The notes beneath the pieces are model-generated. The model had not been told where the DNA came from and did not search any database. It was given only the letters and a program-made list of their open reading frames with translations. Below are positions 41,501 through 50,043 of a DNA stretch of 64,000 nt, in pieces. The stretch comes from an uncultured Propionibacterium sp. (GTDB lineage Bacteria > Actinomycetota > Actinomycetes > Propionibacteriales > Propionibacteriaceae). Each line of letters opens with the position of its first letter. Position 1 is the stretch's first letter. The stretch is taken from positions 131,987 to 195,986 of the forward strand of contig CALHWB010000052.1 of the NCBI GenBank assembly GCA_938036835.1, given 5' to 3'. The translations under genes were made by a program, and so were the position numbers.

Positions 41501-43135
41501 ATGGCTCATCCACGCGCTGGCCAAGTGGCCGACTCCACAGATCTGATCAATATTGACGAGGTAATAGCCGCCTACTACGACCTGGTACCCGATTCCAGCA
41601 ACCCGGATCAGCTGGTATCTTTCGGCACTTCTGGTCATCGGGGTTCTTCCCTCGATTCAGCGTTCAACGAGGCTCATATCGTGGCCATCACCCAGGCGAT
41701 CGTTGAGTACCGGGCGGCGCAGGGTATCGCCGGTCCGCTGTTCATCGCCAAGGACACCCACGGATTGTCGCTGCCCGCCTGGCAGACTGCCATCGAGGTG
41801 TTGACCGCGGCTGGAGTCGAGGTACTGGCCGAACGGGACGACGAATACACCCCTACCCCGGCGTTGTCCCGGGCAATCATTCGCTACAACCGGGAACACG
41901 CCGGGGGGCCCCAGGCAGACGGCATCGTGGTGACGCCCTCGCACAATCCGCCTCGGGATGGCGGCTTCAAGTACAACCCACCCAATGGTGGCCCAGCAGA
42001 TACCGATGTCACCGGATGGATCGCGGATCGGGCCAATCGGTTGCTGGCCGACTTCAAGACAATCAAACGCGTCCCCTATGCACAGATCTCCGACAGCGTA
42101 CGGCGCTTCGACTATCGGACTCCCTACTGTCAAGAGCTAGCCCAGGTCGTCAACATGGCCGCCATCCGCTCGTCCGGGTTGCGGATCGGCGCGGATCCGC
42201 TGGGTGGGGCATCGGTCCAGTATTGGACCTATATCGCCGAGGAACTGCTGCCCAATCTCACCGTGGTCAATCCGAAGGTCGACCCCACCTGGTACTTCAT
42301 GACCCTGGACACCGATGGCAAGATCCGCATGGACTGCTCATCCCCGCATGCGATGGCCTCGTTGGTCGCCAACAAGACCGAATACGACATCGCCACCGGC
42401 AATGATGCCGATTCCGACCGGCATGGCATCGTCACCCCGGATGCCGGTCTGATGAATCCAAATCACTACCTGTCGGCGGCCATCTGGTATCTGTTCGGCA
42501 ACCGTCCCGATTGGCCAGAAAGCACCGCCATCGGCAAGACCCTCGTCTCAAGTTCCATGATTGACAACGTGGCCGGGCTGCTGGGGCGCCGGCTGGTTGA
42601 GGTACCCGTCGGCTTCAAGTGGTTCGTTCCCGGACTGCTCGGTGGCCAGCTTGGCTTCGGCGGTGAGGAATCGGCCGGGGCATCCTTCCTGCAGTTCGAC
42701 GGCGGCACCTGGTCGACAGACAAGGATGGACTCATCATGGACCTGTTGGCCAGCGAGATGACCGCGGTCACCGGTCGCACACCAAGCCAGCACTATCAAG
42801 GCCTCGAAGGCCAGTTTGGCACCTACCACTATGCCCGGATAGATGCCGATGCCAGTCACGAGCAGAAAGCGCGGCTGCAGTCCCTGGCACCCGCCGATGT
42901 CAAAGCCAAGGCTCTGGCGGGTGACGCGATAACCCATATCTACTCGCATGCGCCCGGCAACGATGCCGCCATTGGCGGGATCAAGGTGACCACCGACGCC
43001 GGGTGGTTTGCCGCGCGCCCCTCAGGCACCGAAGACAAGTACAAGATCTATGCCGAGAGTTTCCGCAGCCCGGCCCATCTCGCCGAGATCCAACAGGCCG
43101 CCAAGCAGCTGGTGGACCAAGCCCTAGGCGGCTGA
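41501..43135 (+). CDS. pgm: alpha-phosphoglucomutase
   Basis: Interconverts glucose-1- and glucose-6-phosphate, linking GlgP output and glycogen precursors to glycolysis. It has 544 residues from ATG 41501 behind GGAG. The phosphoserine loop is VTPSHNPPRDGGFKYN, the metal loop GNDADSDRHG, sugar-binding GGEESAGAS, and the C-terminal phosphate loop RPSGTEDKYKIYAES. This is the long bacterial type. It is divergent from the thioredoxin-like gene with 67 bases between. Confidence 0.97.
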   Translation: MAHPRAGQVADSTDLINIDEVIAAYYDLVPDSSNPDQLVSFGTSGHRGSSLDSAFNEAHIVAITQAIVEYRAAQGIAGPLFIAKDTHGLSLPAWQTAIEVLTAAGVEVLAERDDEYTPTPALSRAIIRYNREHAGGPQADGIVVTPSHNPPRDGGFKYNPPNGGPADTDVTGWIADRANRLLADFKTIKRVPYAQISDSVRRFDYRTPYCQELAQVVNMAAIRSSGLRIGADPLGGASVQYWTYIAEELLPNLTVVNPKVDPTWYFMTLDTDGKIRMDCSSPHAMASLVANKTEYDIATGNDADSDRHGIVTPDAGLMNPNHYLSAAIWYLFGNRPDWPESTAIGKTLVSSSMIDNVAGLLGRRLVEVPVGFKWFVPGLLGGQLGFGGEESAGASFLQFDGGTWSTDKDGLIMDLLASEMTAVTGRTPSQHYQGLEGQFGTYHYARIDADASHEQKARLQSLAPADVKAKALAGDAITHIYSHAPGNDAAIGGIKVTTDAGWFAARPSGTEDKYKIYAESFRSPAHLAEIQQAAKQLVDQALGG

Positions 43136-43233
43136 ACCGACCGTTGGCGCCACCCAATAAACCTAAACCGGTCTTTGGAGAATGGGCCGGGGCCCGTTCC
43201 CAACCGACCAGGCATCAGTGAAAGAATCTAGTC

Positions 43234-43677
43234 ATGGAAAACTCTGACCTGTTCATCTGTATCGATCACGTCGCCTATGTCTGCCCCGACGCCGAGGAAG
43301 CGGTGAAGTACTACACCGAGGTGCTGGGCTGGCATGAACTGCATCGCGAAGTCAACGACGAGCAGGGCGTCTTCGAGATCATGGTCGCTCCGGCTGCCGA
43401 ATTGAGCCCGCATATGACCCAGATCCAGATCATCTCCCCCACCCGCGAGGATGCCACCACCGCGGTGTGGCTCACCAAGAACCGTCCCGGTCTGCATCAT
43501 ATGGCCTGGCGAGTCGCCGATATCGAGGCGGCCTCGGCCATCCTGCGCGAGCGCGGACTGGTGCTGCTTTACGACCAGCCCCGAACCGGCACCGGCGGCT
43601 CGAAGATCAACTTCGTCCATCCGAAGTCGGGCAAGGGTGTGCTGATCGAGATCGTGCAGCCCGGTGACGCCCACTGA
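43234..43677 (+). CDS. mce: methylmalonyl-CoA epimerase
   Basis: Epimerises (R)- and (S)-methylmalonyl-CoA between transcarboxylase/carboxylase and the B12 mutase, the central route of propionate formation. It has 147 residues, a VOC-fold metalloenzyme. Metal ligands by comparison with the P. shermanii enzyme are H12, Q65, H89 and E139. IDHVAYVCPDAEEAVKYY, GWHELHRE, PGLHHMAWRV and NFVHPKSGKGVLIEI closely match that protein. A perfect terminator follows, so it is probably the last gene of its own short transcript. Confidence 0.97.
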   Translation: MENSDLFICIDHVAYVCPDAEEAVKYYTEVLGWHELHREVNDEQGVFEIMVAPAAELSPHMTQIQIISPTREDATTAVWLTKNRPGLHHMAWRVADIEAASAILRERGLVLLYDQPRTGTGGSKINFVHPKSGKGVLIEIVQPGDAH

Positions 43678-43689
43678 GCATGATCAACG

Positions 43690-43722
43690 GCCGACGGGGT
43701 GTCCGGTGGGCACCCCGTCGGC
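43690..43722 (+). terminator. strong hairpin terminator after mce
   Basis: GCCGACGGGGTG (43690-43701) pairs perfectly over 12 bp with CACCCCGTCGGC (43711-43722) around a 9-base loop, 12 bases after the mce stop. A short T-poor tail follows. Confidence 0.82.
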
Positions 43723-43771
43723 ATTGCGGCAGACTTGAGTGTCGGCACCTGGACGAAGGTGAGGATCAGCA

Positions 43772-45130
43772 ATGGTGGCCCATGAGGGTGAGCAGTCGGC
43801 GATCGAGCAGACCGACGAGACAGGCCTGAACTTCTTCGACGATCGGGCCAGTGCGGCAGGCAGCTTCGGGCACGCGATGCTCGGTTACGACCGCACCCAG
43901 GTGGATGCCTATGTACGCGATCTTGAACATGAGATCTCCACGCTGCGACAGCTGGTGCGCCGGCAACGCTCGGACCTGGCTCTCATGACCAACCAACAAG
44001 GCGACACCGATTTCACCAGGCTCGGCTCGTATGCGACTTCCATGTTGCGTGCTGCCGAAACTCAGGCGGCCGATCTGGTCAGCAGGGCCGGTATCGAGGC
44101 GGAACGCATCAAGGAGGAGGGGCGCCGGGTGGCCACCGAGCTGCGCGCCGGGGCCCAGCAGGAGGCCGACGATATCCGGGTAACCACGCTGAACAATCTG
44201 CGTCAGATGCGGCAGCAGGCCGAAACCGAGATCCAGGGGATGCGCGCTGCCGCCAGACGCGATGCCGAGAATGAATTGAATGCAGCCCGTGCCCAGGGTC
44301 AGGCGCTGCTGGACGAGGTGAAGCAGAACAATCTGCTGGCCGCGGAGCAGGCCGCCAGCCAACTCCGTCAGACCAATGAGCAGGCTCATGCCCAGGCTGC
44401 GGGGATCCGCCACAACGCGCGCAACGAGGCAGACCAATTGCTCGGCGCGGCACGCAACGAGGCGGATCTGGTGCGGCAGGGCGCTCACACCCAGGCCGAG
44501 CAAACCTTGGGCCGCGCCAATGAGGAACTGGCCAAGGTATCGGAGCGGGTCGCCGGATTGCTCGCCGAAGCCACCCAACGTCACGAGCAGGCCCTGGTAA
44601 GCGCCAGCCAAGCCGCCGACGAGGCAGCCCGGGTGCGTAACACGGCGCTGGCCGAGGCTGAGCAGATCCGCGAACGCGCTGCTCAGGAAGCGGAGTCTCA
44701 GATCGCCGCAGCCCATCGGTCGGCTGCCATGCTGAAGGATCGCCTTGAGGAGCAGTTCGCCTGGCGTAAGGAACAGTTGGAACGCGAAGTGGCGGTCCTG
44801 AGACAGCGCAAGGACGCGGCCATTGCCCAGCTCAGTAACCTGCGACAGCTGGCCGCCGAGTCGGCGACCGACTTCCCGGACGAACCGGTGTCTGCGGTGA
44901 CTCCGGCCCAGCAAAGCGATCAACAATGGCTAACCACCGCCGAATTGCCGAGACCGGCCACCGGTCACGAACCCACCGCGGTCCTACCCAGAGGCAATCC
45001 TGCAGGCAGCACCCCGGAACTGCCGGAGACGCAGACCGCCAACCGAGCCGCCATCGGATCCGGCCGATCCGATTCCTCCGACGATGTCGAAGCGACCAGG
45101 GTGCTTCCGGCGAAGGCCGATCCCACCTGA
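43772..45130 (+). CDS. DivIVA-domain coiled-coil protein (Scy/FilP-like)
   Basis: 452 residues. A short DivIVA-type head (LGYDRTQVDAYVRDLEHEI, about 37-55) leads into a long, nearly continuous coiled coil (about 48-370). That coil is rich in Ala, Glu, Gln and Arg with recurring EA and QA steps. A flexible Pro/Thr/Glu tail follows (about 370-452). Such proteins scaffold polar growth or the cytoskeleton. The neighbours mce and nucS are, as I recall, the neighbours of scy/filP in Streptomyces, which supports orthology. ATG 43772 has GGTGAGG upstream. Confidence 0.85.
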   Translation: MVAHEGEQSAIEQTDETGLNFFDDRASAAGSFGHAMLGYDRTQVDAYVRDLEHEISTLRQLVRRQRSDLALMTNQQGDTDFTRLGSYATSMLRAAETQAADLVSRAGIEAERIKEEGRRVATELRAGAQQEADDIRVTTLNNLRQMRQQAETEIQGMRAAARRDAENELNAARAQGQALLDEVKQNNLLAAEQAASQLRQTNEQAHAQAAGIRHNARNEADQLLGAARNEADLVRQGAHTQAEQTLGRANEELAKVSERVAGLLAEATQRHEQALVSASQAADEAARVRNTALAEAEQIRERAAQEAESQIAAAHRSAAMLKDRLEEQFAWRKEQLEREVAVLRQRKDAAIAQLSNLRQLAAESATDFPDEPVSAVTPAQQSDQQWLTTAELPRPATGHEPTAVLPRGNPAGSTPELPETQTANRAAIGSGRSDSSDDVEATRVLPAKADPT

Positions 45131-45149
45131 CCGGTGACGGCGAACCCAT

Positions 45150-45170
45150 CCGGCTGTTCAGAACAGCCGG
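45150..45170. terminator. bidirectional terminator overlapping the nucS stop codon
   Basis: CCGGCTGTTC-A-GAACAGCCGG is a perfect 10-bp inverted repeat between two converging genes. The nucS stop (45158-45160) and its last codons lie inside the stem, so the conserved C-terminal peptide codons double as a terminator. Confidence 0.75.
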
Positions 45171-45871
45171 TCTGCGGCGTTGTCCAGGCCGCGCAGCGAG
45201 TCGTAGTCGACCAGCACGCATTCGATGCCGCGATCGACCGCCAGGGTGCGGGCCTGTGGCTTGATCTGTTGGGCGGCGAAAACCCCGCGTACCTCGCCCA
45301 ATAGCGGATCACGATTCATCAGGTCCAGGTATCGGGTGAGTTGTTCCACCCCGTCGATCTCGCCTCGACGCTTGACCTCAACGGCAACATAGTGTCCCTG
45401 CGTATCGCGGCACAGCAGATCCACCGGCCCGATAGCTGTCATGTGTTCCCGGCGGACCAGACTCAGTCCGGCACCCAAGGAATCGGGATGCTCTGCCAGC
45501 AGCGCCTGCAGATGGGCTTCTACACCGTCCTTGCGCAATCCTGGGTCGATACCCAGTTCTACGCTGTGATCCAACTCGATATCGCCGACGCTTATCTGGA
45601 GGGTATCGCCGCCCCGGGCTCGCACCATCCAGACCTCCCGAATGCGGGCAGCGGCATCCGTGGCGGTCGTAACCATGCCGGCCTGCTCCGGTGTCAGCAC
45701 CGTCAACGTACAGGGAGGACTCATCCAGTTCAGCGGTTTGTACGCGCGATCATCGGCGTGAATCGACACCGAACCATCGGCTTTCAGCAGGATCAGTCGC
45801 CGACCCATCGGCAGATGCGCAGTCAACCTGCCGCCATAATCAACCTGGCATTCCGCGATCACCACACGCAC
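45158..45871 (-). CDS. nucS: mismatch-specific endonuclease NucS (EndoMS)
   Basis: Cuts both strands at G-T, G-G and T-T mispairs; it replaces MutS/MutL in most actinobacteria. 237 residues: N-terminal dimerisation beta domain (about 1-110) and C-terminal RecB-like nuclease domain. Catalytic residues are seen in GPVDLLCRD (Asp) and VAVEVKRRGEIDGVEQLTRYL (Glu-x-Lys). The C-terminal NAADRLF is the sliding-clamp-binding tail. The start ATG/GTG around 45871 fits MRVVIAECQVDYGGRL. Confidence 0.96.
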   Translation of the reverse strand: MRVVIAECQVDYGGRLTAHLPMGRRLILLKADGSVSIHADDRAYKPLNWMSPPCTLTVLTPEQAGMVTTATDAAARIREVWMVRARGGDTLQISVGDIELDHSVELGIDPGLRKDGVEAHLQALLAEHPDSLGAGLSLVRREHMTAIGPVDLLCRDTQGHYVAVEVKRRGEIDGVEQLTRYLDLMNRDPLLGEVRGVFAAQQIKPQARTLAVDRGIECVLVDYDSLRGLDNAADRLF

Positions 45872-45910
45872 GGCCCAAACCTACCCGAATCCGTGCCCTA
45901 GGCTTGCGTC

Positions 45911-46183
45911 ATGGCGCGGCGTCCAAACAAATACCATCGTCCGGTGCGGCCACTGCGACTGGCAGGTGAAGCCAGTACCTCGAAGTCGGATGGCCGCTGG
46001 ATCACCCGGCCGGTCCGGGCAGAGAACGCCCTGAAAACCTATACCTGCCCGGAATGCCAGCGGCCCATCCCCCCGGGTACCGCCCATCTGGTCGCCTGGC
46101 CGCATACCCCGCCGATCGGATCCTCATCGGGTCTGGATCATCGACGCCACTACCACCGCTCCTGCTGGGAGCGACGCAGATGA
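45911..46183 (+). CDS. small zinc-finger-like protein, unknown function
   Basis: 90 residues, very basic. A CPEC pair (TYTCPECQRPIPPG) and a later HYHRSCW give a plausible four-ligand zinc site. The basic N-terminus MARRPNKYHRPVRPL suits nucleic acid binding. Its stop overlaps the ATG of the hydrolase gene (ATGA), so the two are coupled. Small proteins of this kind are widespread in actinobacteria near nucS, but I know no function. Confidence 0.82.
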   Translation: MARRPNKYHRPVRPLRLAGEASTSKSDGRWITRPVRAENALKTYTCPECQRPIPPGTAHLVAWPHTPPIGSSSGLDHRRHYHRSCWERRR

Positions 46184-46980
46184 GCCTGCGGATCACCGCC
46201 CGCGGCCACGGTCCGGCAAGGCTGGCCTGGCTGCATGGCTTGTTCGGCCAGGGGCGGAACTTCAACACGGTCGCTGGAATGCTGGACGAGGCCGCCACCA
46301 GCCTACTGATCGATCTGCCCAACCACGGCCGTTCGTCCTGGACCGATCGGTTCGACTATGACCTGTTTGCCGATCTAGTGGCTATCGAGTTGCGGTCGGG
46401 TTACGCCGACAGCCGACCGGTCGTCCTCCTCGGTCACTCGATGGGTGGCAAGATCGCCATGCGGCTGGCGTTGCGTCACCCCGAATTGATCCAAGGCCTG
46501 GTGGTAATCGACATCGCCCCGATCGCCCGGCAAGAAACTACCGAGTTCGCCAACTATATCGACGCCCTGCTCGACCTGGATCTGGCCAGCCTGCCCGACC
46601 GGCGGGCAGCCGACGAAATATTGCGAACCGCCATCCCCAATCCCACAACCCGCGCCTTCCTATTGCAGAATCTGGATCGGGAATCCGCCGGTGGCTGGCG
46701 ATGGCTCGCCAACCTCCCGCTGCTGCGGGCTGGCCTGGCCAGGCTGGCCGGCTGGCCAGAAACGAATGACCAGTGGGCTGGCCCGGTGCTGTGGTTGGTC
46801 GGTCAACAATCCGACTTCGTGTCTCGGCAAGCCGAGCCGGCTATGCGCCGGTACTTCCCGGAAACCCATCTGGTCGAAATCCCCGATGCCGGCCATTGGG
46901 TACACGCCGACCAGCCGCGCGCGGTTGCCGCCGCCATTGCCGGTTTTCTGACCCGCCTTGAATCGCAGGATCGGCACTGA
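46180..46980 (+). CDS. alpha/beta hydrolase (YbfF-type esterase)
   Basis: 266 residues from ATG 46180 (MSLRITARGHGPARLAWLHG). The nucleophile elbow is LLGHSMGGK (S87), the oxyanion loop LHGLFGQGRNF, and the catalytic His is in DAGHWVHADQP near the end; DLPNHGRS is typical of YbfF. Substrate unknown. Coupled to the zinc-finger gene by a 4-base overlap. Confidence 0.9.
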   Translation: MSLRITARGHGPARLAWLHGLFGQGRNFNTVAGMLDEAATSLLIDLPNHGRSSWTDRFDYDLFADLVAIELRSGYADSRPVVLLGHSMGGKIAMRLALRHPELIQGLVVIDIAPIARQETTEFANYIDALLDLDLASLPDRRAADEILRTAIPNPTTRAFLLQNLDRESAGGWRWLANLPLLRAGLARLAGWPETNDQWAGPVLWLVGQQSDFVSRQAEPAMRRYFPETHLVEIPDAGHWVHADQPRAVAAAIAGFLTRLESQDRH

Positions 46981-47080
46981 CCAACCCGGCGTCTTTTGAT
47001 TGGCCCATGCCGGTCAGCAGGGATCGGATTTCACCGCGGTGGCCCCGCCAGGCCGGCATGCTCGCCCAACCGGCAGACCG

Positions 47081-47809
47081 TCATCCCACGCTGACGGTGT
47101 CGATATGGGCCGGGCTGATCGGCTTCGGGGAAGCGTCCCGTGAGACGCCCTTAGCTGCGATGGCCGCCACCACGGCCAACGATGCCTCATCCATTTTTCC
47201 GAAAACCGTGTAGTCGGGCGATAGCTGGGTATCTGCCCAGACGAGAAAGAACTGGGATCCGTTGGTGTCCGGACCGGCATTGGCCATGGCCACCGTCCCC
47301 GCGGGATAGGTTTCGTTCCCGGCCAGTTCGTCGGCATAGCGGTAACCCGGACCACCCGTTCCGGTGCCGGTGGGGTCACCACATTGCAACACGAAGATGC
47401 CGCGATCGACCAGCCGATGACACGAAGTGTCATTGTAGAAACCCTGCTGGACCAGCGCGGCGAAGGAGTTGACGGTACACGGCGCCGCCGCGCGATCGAG
47501 AGCGAGCGCCACCTGTCCTTCGGTCATGTTCAGCGTGAAGGTCACGGTGCCGCTGGCCGGCACATCCCTGCCGGAGGGTGGATCCACCGGACGGGCGGGC
47601 GGACCCGCGGCCTCATATTCGCAGGTGACGGTGCCGCCTCCGGATCCACCGACGCTGCTCGCCGGTGCGGCAGCACCGGTCGGTTCTACGGCCGACTGCG
47701 AAGCCGTGCTGGGATCTGCCGGCCTGCTGGCACAGCCCGCCAGTACCGCCCCACCTGCCATCATGACTAGCAAGGTCCTCACAATCCGTGCTCGCTTCAC
47801 TTCTGCCAT
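47081..47809 (-). CDS. lipoprotein cyclophilin-type peptidyl-prolyl isomerase
   Basis: 242 residues. The signal peptide ends in the lipobox LAGC (C26), so the protein is probably anchored outside by the Lgt pathway. A Ser/Gly/Pro linker leads to the cyclophilin domain (about 85-240): CHRLVDRGIFVLQCGDPTGTGTG with the catalytic Arg, NTNGSQFFLV-like DTNGSQFFLVW, and YTVFGKM where the usual His of HTVFG is Tyr. It likely helps fold secreted proteins. Divergent from the adenosyltransferase gene. Confidence 0.92.
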   Translation of the reverse strand: MAEVKRARIVRTLLVMMAGGAVLAGCASRPADPSTASQSAVEPTGAAAPASSVGGSGGGTVTCEYEAAGPPARPVDPPSGRDVPASGTVTFTLNMTEGQVALALDRAAAPCTVNSFAALVQQGFYNDTSCHRLVDRGIFVLQCGDPTGTGTGGPGYRYADELAGNETYPAGTVAMANAGPDTNGSQFFLVWADTQLSPDYTVFGKMDEASLAVVAAIAAKGVSRDASPKPISPAHIDTVSVG

Positions 47810-47842
47810 CCCTTCATGCCGGCGCCCGGTAGGCTGAACATC

Positions 47843-48463
47843 ATGGTTAACCTGACCCGCATCTACACCCGCACCGGCGATGCCGGCAAGACCCGGCTAT
47901 CGGACAATTCGGTGGCCCCGAAAACCGATCCAAGGGTCGAGGCCTACGGTCAGGTCGACGAACTCAATTCTGCCATTGGCCTGCTGCTGGCCCAATATCG
48001 ACTCGATGAGGCGGCCCGCGCGGCGCTGGAACTGATACAAAACGAATTGTTAGATCTGGGTGCCGATCTGTCCACCCCGGTCATCGCCGATCCGAAGACG
48101 ACACCGCTACGCATCGTCTCGACCAGCATCGACCGGCTGGAACGCTGGTGTGACGAGTTTGGCGAACAATCGCCGGCGTTGCGCTCGTTCATCCTCCCGG
48201 GTGGTACCCCAACCGCTGCCTGGTTGCACACCTGCCGGACCCTGGCGCGCCGGGCCGAACGAGCCGGTTGGTCGGCCGCCGAGCGGGTGGGATTGGAAGA
48301 TGGCGACGAGACACCGACCGGTGGCATCAATGTCTTGGCGCTGCGCTATCTGAACCGACTCAGCGACCTGCTGTTCATCATGGCGCGACGGGCCAATGCG
48401 CTGGACGGGCAGGCCGAAACCCTGTGGGTGCCTGGCGGGGAGCGCAATCCGGCCGGTAGGTGA
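47843..48463 (+). CDS. PduO-type cob(I)alamin adenosyltransferase
   Basis: Makes adenosylcobalamin from ATP and cobalamin, the cofactor of methylmalonyl-CoA mutase. It has 206 residues from ATG 47843 (MVNLTRIYTRTGDAGKTRLS). The ATP-binding N-terminus is TRTGDAGKT. AYGQVDELNSAIGL and the helix FILPGGTPTAAWLHTCRTLARRAER follow, with LNRLSDLLFIMAR near the end. Together with mce it supports propionate metabolism. Start preferred over 47816 by family length. Confidence 0.95.
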   Translation: MVNLTRIYTRTGDAGKTRLSDNSVAPKTDPRVEAYGQVDELNSAIGLLLAQYRLDEAARAALELIQNELLDLGADLSTPVIADPKTTPLRIVSTSIDRLERWCDEFGEQSPALRSFILPGGTPTAAWLHTCRTLARRAERAGWSAAERVGLEDGDETPTGGINVLALRYLNRLSDLLFIMARRANALDGQAETLWVPGGERNPAGR

Positions 48464-48500
48464 TCGCGATCATTCGAACCCGGGTGGGCATGAGGCGGAA

Positions 48501-49550
48501 TCAAGGCACCCGATGCGTCCACTGCCGGGTGGCGAACTTCGTACGCACCAGTTCCGCAGCCCGGGACAGATCATCTGGACTGTACTCGGCCGCGACACAA
48601 TTGTAGCGGGACCTGAAGTAGGCCAAGAAGTTTGCCATTATCTGCTCGCGGGGCAGCCCGGTTTGCGAACGCATCGGATCGACGCGCTTGTTGGCGCTTC
48701 TGGTTCCCTTGTCCGACAGTTTCTCCCGGCCGATGCGCAATACCTCAAGCATTTTATCGGCGTCCATATCGTATGCACTGGTCACGTGGTGCAGCACCGT
48801 ACCATCGGTGAACCGGCGCTGGGCGGCGCCGCCGATCTTCCCGGCGTCCGAGGCGATGTCATTGAGCGGCACGTAGCGGGCATCGATGCCCACCTCCGCC
48901 AGTGCCCCCAGTACCCAATCATCGAGAAAGGCATAGGACTGCTCGAAGCTCAGTCCCTCAACCAGCGCTCCGGGCACCACCAGCGAGTAGGTTATGCAGT
49001 TGCCCGGCTCCATGAACATCGCGCCACCGCCGGTGATCCGGCGGACCACCTGAATGCCATGTTTATCCGCACCGGCCTGGTCGATCTCATTCCGATAGGA
49101 TTGAAAGGAGCCGATAACCACCAGCGGCGCATCCCATTCCCAGAGCCGGAAGGTCGGGTTGCGCCGTCCCGCGCCAACGTCCTCGGCGATCACCTGGTCG
49201 AGAGCGACATGCATGGCTGGGTCCAGAACGCGGGCATCGATCACGTCAAATGTCAGATCCTGCCAGCCAATCGCCTTACCCAACCCCCGGCGGACCGCGA
49301 TTCCCACCGCCTCGGCGGTGAATCCGATCATCGTCACCGATTCGCCAAGCGCGCTATCTATGGCCGCAGCCAGTTCGGCCACCGATGCGGTCGCCGGCAA
49401 TCCGTTGAGTGCGCCGTCGATATCCTCCAGCGCGGTGTCGGGTTCGAGGAAGAAATCACCGGAGATGCGCACATTGGCCAATCGATCGTCAACCACCTCG
49501 ACATCCGCAGCTACCAGTTTGCCACCCCGGACCTTGTACTCCCCGCGCAC
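48501..49550 (-). CDS. lipoate-protein ligase with the accessory domain at the N-terminus
   Basis: Attaches lipoate to 2-oxoacid dehydrogenase or GcvH proteins. 349 residues from GTG 49550 behind GGAGGAG. Residues 1-about 90 (EYKVRGGKLVAADVEV, RISGDFFLEP) match the small domain that is C-terminal in E. coli LplA or a separate LplB in archaea. Residues about 100-349 are the ligase with RRITGGGAMFM (170-180) and the substrate lysine K238 in SDAGKIGGAAQRR. The order is thus permuted. It precedes the ATP synthase operon's DUF2550 gene on the same strand. Confidence 0.9.
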   Translation of the reverse strand: MRGEYKVRGGKLVAADVEVVDDRLANVRISGDFFLEPDTALEDIDGALNGLPATASVAELAAAIDSALGESVTMIGFTAEAVGIAVRRGLGKAIGWQDLTFDVIDARVLDPAMHVALDQVIAEDVGAGRRNPTFRLWEWDAPLVVIGSFQSYRNEIDQAGADKHGIQVVRRITGGGAMFMEPGNCITYSLVVPGALVEGLSFEQSYAFLDDWVLGALAEVGIDARYVPLNDIASDAGKIGGAAQRRFTDGTVLHHVTSAYDMDADKMLEVLRIGREKLSDKGTRSANKRVDPMRSQTGLPREQIMANFLAYFRSRYNCVAAEYSPDDLSRAAELVRTKFATRQWTHRVP

Positions 49551-49569
49551 GATGCTCTCCTCCCAGCCA

Positions 49570-50022
49570 TCAGTAGTCCGTATTCCGCCGGTAGGCCTGA
49601 CCGGGTGGTGCCGACTCCAGCCAACTCACCAGGCCCACCGCCGACCCCTCATTGAGAGCCAGCTCCCACTGCCCCGGATCCTTGCCTAGCACCCTGACGT
49701 CGATTATCCGTGCCCGAGAATTGAACAGTCCGGCCACCTGCTCGGTACCGTCCCGCAGACCGGCCAGCTCGGTTTCGCCGCGGACGAAAACCCGGCTGGG
49801 ACGCGGCCAAGGATGCCAGATCAGATACCATTCGAGTACCTCGCCGCGGTATCTCGCCAGGCCTAAGCGCCAAACCGACCCGTTGGCCGCTCGTAGCGCG
49901 CAATCGAACAGGCCGCCCACCACGCTTAACCACCAGCGACGAAGCAGCAGGTTCACCAGATACAGCAGCCCGAGAATGGCTACGATCATGACGATCGTCA
50001 TCAACCACTCCGGCACCGGCAT
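49570..50022 (-). CDS. DUF2550 membrane protein next to atpC
   Basis: 150 residues: one N-terminal membrane helix (about 7-27, WLMTIVMIVAILGLLYLVNLL), then a cytoplasmic domain with WRLGLARYRGEVLEWYLIWHPWPRPSRVF and WLESAPP. The family sits directly downstream of atpC across actinobacteria (Rv1312 in M. tuberculosis), which suggests but does not prove a link to the ATP synthase. The start ATG 50022 is 21 bases after the atpC stop. Confidence 0.88.
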   Translation of the reverse strand: MPVPEWLMTIVMIVAILGLLYLVNLLLRRWWLSVVGGLFDCALRAANGSVWRLGLARYRGEVLEWYLIWHPWPRPSRVFVRGETELAGLRDGTEQVAGLFNSRARIIDVRVLGKDPGQWELALNEGSAVGLVSWLESAPPGQAYRRNTDY

Positions 50023-50043
50023 GTCTGGAGGTTAGCGCAATGA

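Noticed and set aside
46981..47080. Imperfect inverted repeats between the hydrolase and cyclophilin genes
   Set aside because: Pairing is broken by long loops; too weak to call a terminator.
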